Source: Saprospiraceae bacterium (GTDB taxonomy: Bacteria; Bacteroidota; Bacteroidia; Chitinophagales; Saprospiraceae). From it: a stretch of 8,493 nucleotides of DNA. The DNA lies in NCBI GenBank assembly GCA_022842255.1, contig JALHPW010000066.1, positions 4,424 to 12,916 of the forward strand. The letters run 5' to 3'. Both the position numbers and the translations under genes were made by a program. Shown here piece after piece: positions 5,798 to 8,493 of the stretch (positions within the stretch are counted from its first letter, which is position 1; every line of letters begins with the position of its first letter). The notes under the pieces are model-generated. The model made no database searches. It was not told the DNA's origin and was given only the letters and a program-made list of their open reading frames with translations.

Positions 5798-6931
5798 ATG
5801 CAAACAACCATGGATAGTTCCAGTCCGGCCCTTCGTCGCAGTGTTTTGCTTGCCCTTTTATCCCTGCTTCATTTGGTGACGAATGCCCAAAAACCCTCGG
5901 CCAATATCGTCCCGAACCCAAGTTTTGAACGGTATTCCAGCGCCCCCATTGGCTGGTCGTACAAAGGGGCGTTTTTTGGGGAAGTGGTGAAGTATTGGTT
6001 CAGCGCCACCACGGCCAGCCCAGATATCTATGGCCCTGATGTGCACGTTCCCATGGATTGGGCGGAGAAAGGTTTTGGCGACCAAAAGCCCCGCACAGGC
6101 AAAAGTTTTGCAGGGCTCACCCTTTTTGGCTGTACCAATGGAAAGCCGCATTGCCGGGAATTTGTGGAAATCCAATTGGCCGAACCACTTGTGATTGGCC
6201 AGGCCTATTATGTGGAATTTTGGGTGACGCACCTGGCTAAATCCCTGCAAATCAATAATCTAGGAGCCTATTTTACCATCGGCGAAATCAAACGCCTCAC
6301 CGATGAGGTGCTGATCCGCGAAGCTCAGGTGAAAGCCGCGAATATCATTGAGGCCCCAAACGGCAAATGGGTAAAAGTAAGCGGGCAGTTTGTGGCTAAA
6401 TACGAGGCCGAGTACATCGTGATTGGTAATTTCAGCGACGATTTCAACACCTTGTCCGTCGCGCCCCGGGAAGATTGCTTCAATTATGCCTACTATTACC
6501 TGGATGATGTTTTGGTGAAAAAAATCCCCCCGTTCGCTCCCGTTCCCGTCAAACCCGACGACCTCACGAAACAGAAACTGGAGCCCGGGAAAATCATCCA
6601 ACTCAAGAACATCTACTTTGAATTCGACAAAGACGAACTTATGCCGCGCTCGTATGTGGAGTTGAACAAACTCCTGAAAATCATGCGTGAGCACCCAAAA
6701 CTCGTCATCGAAATCATGGGGCATACCGACGCCCTGGGCGACGATGCTTACAACCTCGACCTATCGCGCCGACGTGCGGAATCTGTGCTCAAATTCCTGC
6801 TGGAAAACAAAATCAGCAAAAACCGACTGCGCTCGCACGGAGAAGGAGAAAGCAAACCCATTGCTTCAAACGAGACCGATGAAGGTCGGGCGCAGAACCG
6901 GCGGGTGGAGTTTGTGGTGGTTAGGAAATAG
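5798..6931 (+). CDS. Exported OmpA-family outer-membrane/peptidoglycan-binding protein
   Basis: This 377-aa protein has a signal peptide (about 1-30, ending VTNA-Q). Residues 36-44 (ANIVPNPSFE region) open a beta-rich module seen in many Bacteroidota OmpA-family proteins, running to about 240 and ending in YYYLDDVLV. It contains Cys112 and Cys119, close enough for a disulfide, and Cys227. The C-terminal OmpA domain spans about 269-376: IYFEFDKDEL, then GHTDALGDDAYNLDLSRRRA (308-327). Asp311 and Arg326 have the 15-residue spacing of the diaminopimelate-contacting pair in OmpA domains. The protein should sit in the periplasm or outer membrane and grip peptidoglycan; there is no obvious OmpA beta-barrel. 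The start is ATG 5798; ATG 5810 (MDSSS) is an alternative that keeps the signal peptide. The gene ends one base from the converging dcd stop. Confidence 0.88.
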   Translation: MQTTMDSSSPALRRSVLLALLSLLHLVTNAQKPSANIVPNPSFERYSSAPIGWSYKGAFFGEVVKYWFSATTASPDIYGPDVHVPMDWAEKGFGDQKPRTGKSFAGLTLFGCTNGKPHCREFVEIQLAEPLVIGQAYYVEFWVTHLAKSLQINNLGAYFTIGEIKRLTDEVLIREAQVKAANIIEAPNGKWVKVSGQFVAKYEAEYIVIGNFSDDFNTLSVAPREDCFNYAYYYLDDVLVKKIPPFAPVPVKPDDLTKQKLEPGKIIQLKNIYFEFDKDELMPRSYVELNKLLKIMREHPKLVIEIMGHTDALGDDAYNLDLSRRRAESVLKFLLENKISKNRLRSHGEGESKPIASNETDEGRAQNRRVEFVVVRK

Positions 6932-6932
6932 G

Positions 6933-7466
6933 TTAAAAATTACGCCACATCATACTCTCCACCGGCTTATCAGTGCGCTCGTTGTACTTGGCGTTTTGTT
7001 TTTTGTTGTAATAATTGGCGATGTCGCCGTCTACGAGGAAGTAAATAAGTTGCCCGATGGGCATCCCGGCATACACCCGAACGGGCATCACACAGGAAAT
7101 TTCGAGCGTCCAGGTATTGCAAAAACCCACATCCCCTTTTCCGGCTGTGGCATGAATGTCGATGCCCAATCGGCCAATACTGCTTTTGCCTTCGAGAAAA
7201 GGCACTGAATTGTGGGTTTCGGTGTATTCTTCGGTCACACCGAGATAAAGCGTGCCGGGCTGTAGCACAAACCCTTCCTCGGGAATCTCAAAGGTGTTGA
7301 TGCGGTTGTGCCGCTTGGCATCCAACGCATGGTCTTGATAAACAGCAAGATAGCGCCCTAAATGGACGTCGTAGGAATTGGTGCCAAGACATTCCGGACG
7401 GAAGGGCTCAATGACGATTCCACCTTTTTCGATGGCTTCGAGGATTTTTTTATCGGTAAGTATCAT
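6933..7466 (-). CDS. dcd: dCTP deaminase
   Basis: This enzyme deaminates dCTP to dUTP, the precursor of dTMP. It is cytoplasmic, and trimeric in the family. At 177 aa from MILTDKKILEAI it matches the usual length. GTNSYDVHLG (28-37) is the N-terminal family motif, EGKSSIGRLG (92-101) is the phosphate-binding segment, and WTLEIS (119-124) holds the expected catalytic Glu122. The C-terminal NAKYNERTDK segment fits the nucleotide-closing tail. Whether it is a plain deaminase or the bifunctional dUMP-forming type cannot be decided by eye. I chose the ATG at 7466 by family resemblance. An in-frame ATG at 7487 adds MNFALPN and would give a -7-to-start spacing of 16 nt like the neighbours, so it remains possible. 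Confidence 0.93.
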   Translation of the reverse strand: MILTDKKILEAIEKGGIVIEPFRPECLGTNSYDVHLGRYLAVYQDHALDAKRHNRINTFEIPEEGFVLQPGTLYLGVTEEYTETHNSVPFLEGKSSIGRLGIDIHATAGKGDVGFCNTWTLEISCVMPVRVYAGMPIGQLIYFLVDGDIANYYNKKQNAKYNERTDKPVESMMWRNF

Positions 7467-7503
7467 ATTGGGTAGCGCGAAATTCATTTCGCTTAAAAGC
7501 GCG

Positions 7504-7511
7504 CAAAAGTA
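7504..7511 (-). promoter_or_regulatory. -7 element for dcd
   Basis: The minus strand reads TACTTTTG, a full match to TAnnTTTG. It is 16 nt from the ATG at 7487 and 37 nt from the ATG at 7466. No -33 TTTG is found at 20 nt. Confidence 0.5.
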
Positions 7512-7630
7512 CCTGAATCCGGCTAACTTTTTGCTAAAGGCTGTGTTTCATTTGAGCTATTTGAAGATGGGAACTCCTGCGCTTGTTTGAGCCCCCATTC
7601 ATCCCACTTTCAGCATCTATCCATAAAATT

Positions 7631-7990
7631 ATGAAAAAGACCCTCGTCCTGGGCGCCACTCCCAATCCCGAACGATACGCCTATATGGCTACCATCCGAC
7701 TCAAACAACACGGCCATGAAGTGATACCCGTTGGGATTCGTCACGGTGAAATCGATGGCCTCCCAATTTTAGAAGGCAAACCCGAGGTGGAAGGCGTAGA
7801 TACCGTGACCCTCTACATCGGCCCAGCCCGACAGCCGGAATATTACGATTACATTTTTTCGCTTCAACCCAAACGCATCGTTTTTAACCCAGGCACCGAA
7901 AACCCGGAACTCGTCCGACTGGCCCAGGCGCGTGGTATAGAGACTGTGGAGGGTTGTACGCTGGTGATGCTTTCGATTGGGGCATATTAA
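7631..7990 (+). CDS. Small CoA-binding (YccU-like) Rossmann-fold protein
   Basis: This 119-aa single-domain protein belongs to the CoA_binding_2/YccU group. The N-terminus KKTLVLGATPNPERYAYMA (2-20) is a nucleotide-binding strand-loop-helix with GATPNPERYA in place of a classical glycine-rich loop. GHEVIPVG (28-35) and TVTLYIGP (58-65) give the next strands. FNPGTENPEL (85-94) and EGCTLVML (107-114) match the conserved C-terminal loops of the family. Members resemble the CoA-binding domain of succinyl-CoA synthetase, but their cellular role is mostly unknown, so I give no specific function. The ATG at 7631 begins the first strand directly; an upstream in-frame start at 7583 would add 16 residues unlike the family. 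No convincing promoter is visible between it and the divergent dcd. Confidence 0.88.
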   Translation: MKKTLVLGATPNPERYAYMATIRLKQHGHEVIPVGIRHGEIDGLPILEGKPEVEGVDTVTLYIGPARQPEYYDYIFSLQPKRIVFNPGTENPELVRLAQARGIETVEGCTLVMLSIGAY

Positions 7991-8161
7991 TTGGATAAAT
8001 TTCAAAAAAATAAATCCAGCTGTGACCTTCAGTCGTATAAACGTATAAATCCCGCAAAACAAAAAACACAATCCCTCCTCATGCGGAGGGGAAAAGTACG
8101 GTAGGAAGATTGTTTTCATTTGGTTTTTGGGCCGCTTGACGTAACGTCGAGCGGTTTTTTT
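7991..8161 (+). ncRNA. Structured 3' UTR or candidate small RNA
   Basis: The 141 bases between the yccU-like stop and the terminator stem contain no ORF that I can support. They hold an adjacent direct duplication of CGTATAAA (8034-8041 and 8042-8049) and a hairpin with stem CCCTCC/GGAGGG (8073-8078 and 8085-8090, loop TCATGC). The region ends at a strong intrinsic terminator. It may simply be a long untranslated tail of the upstream gene, or a short RNA of roughly 100 nt starting after the duplication. No Bacteroidota -7 box is visible and I recognise no known RNA family, so this is a weak call. Confidence 0.25.
8132..8161 (+). terminator. Intrinsic (rho-independent) terminator
   Basis: A 10-bp stem (8132-8141 with 8145-8154, one G-U pair) closes a TAA loop and is followed at once by seven T (8155-8161). 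It is oriented for plus-strand transcripts from the CoA-binding gene. The other strand lacks a T-run after the stem, so it should not terminate the converging T9SS cargo gene. Confidence 0.9.
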
Positions 8162-8172
8162 ATGCCTTGAAA

Positions 8173-8493
8173 TCATCGCCGGGGAATCACCAACCTATCA
8201 TGCCCGACCAAACGGGGGCCCAAATAAACTGCCGCGAAATAGATACCCGGCGCAATGTCCCCAAGTTCTAAAACGCGTTCAGTGCGCAATGAATAGGTCT
8301 TTTGCACGGCACCAAGGGTGTTGGTCAGTACCACCCGGTCAGCCTCCACTTCTTCTGGCAAGGAAACGGTATTGTCCAAAACCGGGTTCGGACTAAAAAT
8401 ACCACCTTGCAAAACAGGCTCTTGCGTTGACGTAAGTAACTTAATCGAATCGCAAGGATAGGAGACAAAATGAAGGTCAAGACTGTCGTCAGC
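8173..8493 (-). CDS. C-terminal part of a probable T9SS-secreted protein (type A sorting domain)
   Basis: The reading frame is open from the window's right edge to a TGA at 8173-8175, giving 106 residues of a longer protein whose start is outside. The last 75 or so residues fit the T9SS type A sorting domain (Por secretion tail). FSPNPVLD stands for the usual YPNP start, LTNTLGAVQKTY for the 'D..G..v' strand, and LGDIAPGIYFAAVYLG for the 'l..l..GiYf' strand. LVIPRR ends the protein. Such domains direct proteins through the outer membrane via the type IX system, where they are removed and the cargo released or anchored. The cargo domain cannot be identified. An internal TTG at 8412 is not a credible start, because the frame continues upstream without interruption. 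Confidence 0.8.
   Translation of the reverse strand, partial: ADDSLDLHFVSYPCDSIKLLTSTQEPVLQGGIFSPNPVLDNTVSLPEEVEADRVVLTNTLGAVQKTYSLRTERVLELGDIAPGIYFAAVYLGPRLVGHDRLVIPRR

Noticed and set aside
8173..8412. Complete 79-codon small protein starting at TTG 8412
   Set aside because: The frame stays open to the window edge and the domain is a C-terminal secretion tail, so this is the end of a longer gene.

Overview
The window looks like a chromosomal housekeeping and envelope segment from a member of the Bacteroidota, possibly Saprospiria-like. The last assignment is a guess. Three things support the phylum. A C-terminal domain resembling the type IX secretion (T9SS) sorting domain sits at the right edge. 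An OmpA-family protein opens with the NxVPNPSFE module common in this phylum. Several genes have matches to the Bacteroidota promoter (TTTG about 20 nt before TAnnTTTG) and no obvious Shine-Dalgarno. Genes are near 50% GC by eye, and most gaps are AT-rich.

Layout, left to right: a membrane-tethered DNA/RNA non-specific endonuclease (-); a phosphinothricin-type GNAT acetyltransferase (+); an exported thioredoxin-fold protein with a long helical C-terminal region (+); an unrecognised single-pass membrane protein (-); UDP-glucose 6-dehydrogenase (-); an exported OmpA-family protein (+); dCTP deaminase (-); a small CoA-binding Rossmann protein (+) followed at a distance by a clear intrinsic terminator; and the C-terminal end of a probable T9SS cargo protein (-). 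The order does not suggest a single pathway or large operon. Most genes have their own promoter and orientation changes often. Envelope or periplasmic functions dominate (nuclease, thioredoxin-like, membrane protein, OmpA, T9SS cargo, and UDP-glucuronate supply for surface polysaccharide).

The most distinctive content is between the genes. Four gap loci are long inverted repeats whose arms are built from short degenerate tandem units: about 10 nt at 1069-1188, 9 nt at 1251-1350, and 7 nt at 3075-3195 and 4139-4260. A fifth, at 5610-5662, is a self-palindromic 17-mer present as two mutually inverted copies in the leader of the UDP-glucose dehydrogenase gene. A sixth heptad-like remnant lies at the left edge. 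These loci stop within a few bases of start or stop codons and never visibly break a gene. One of them contributes the -33 element of the nuclease promoter.

I see no defence system, transposase, CRISPR array, tRNA or rRNA. The candidates for something undescribed are the intergenic hairpin families, a possible small RNA or structured 3' UTR at 7991-8161, and the unrecognised membrane protein at 3202-4134.
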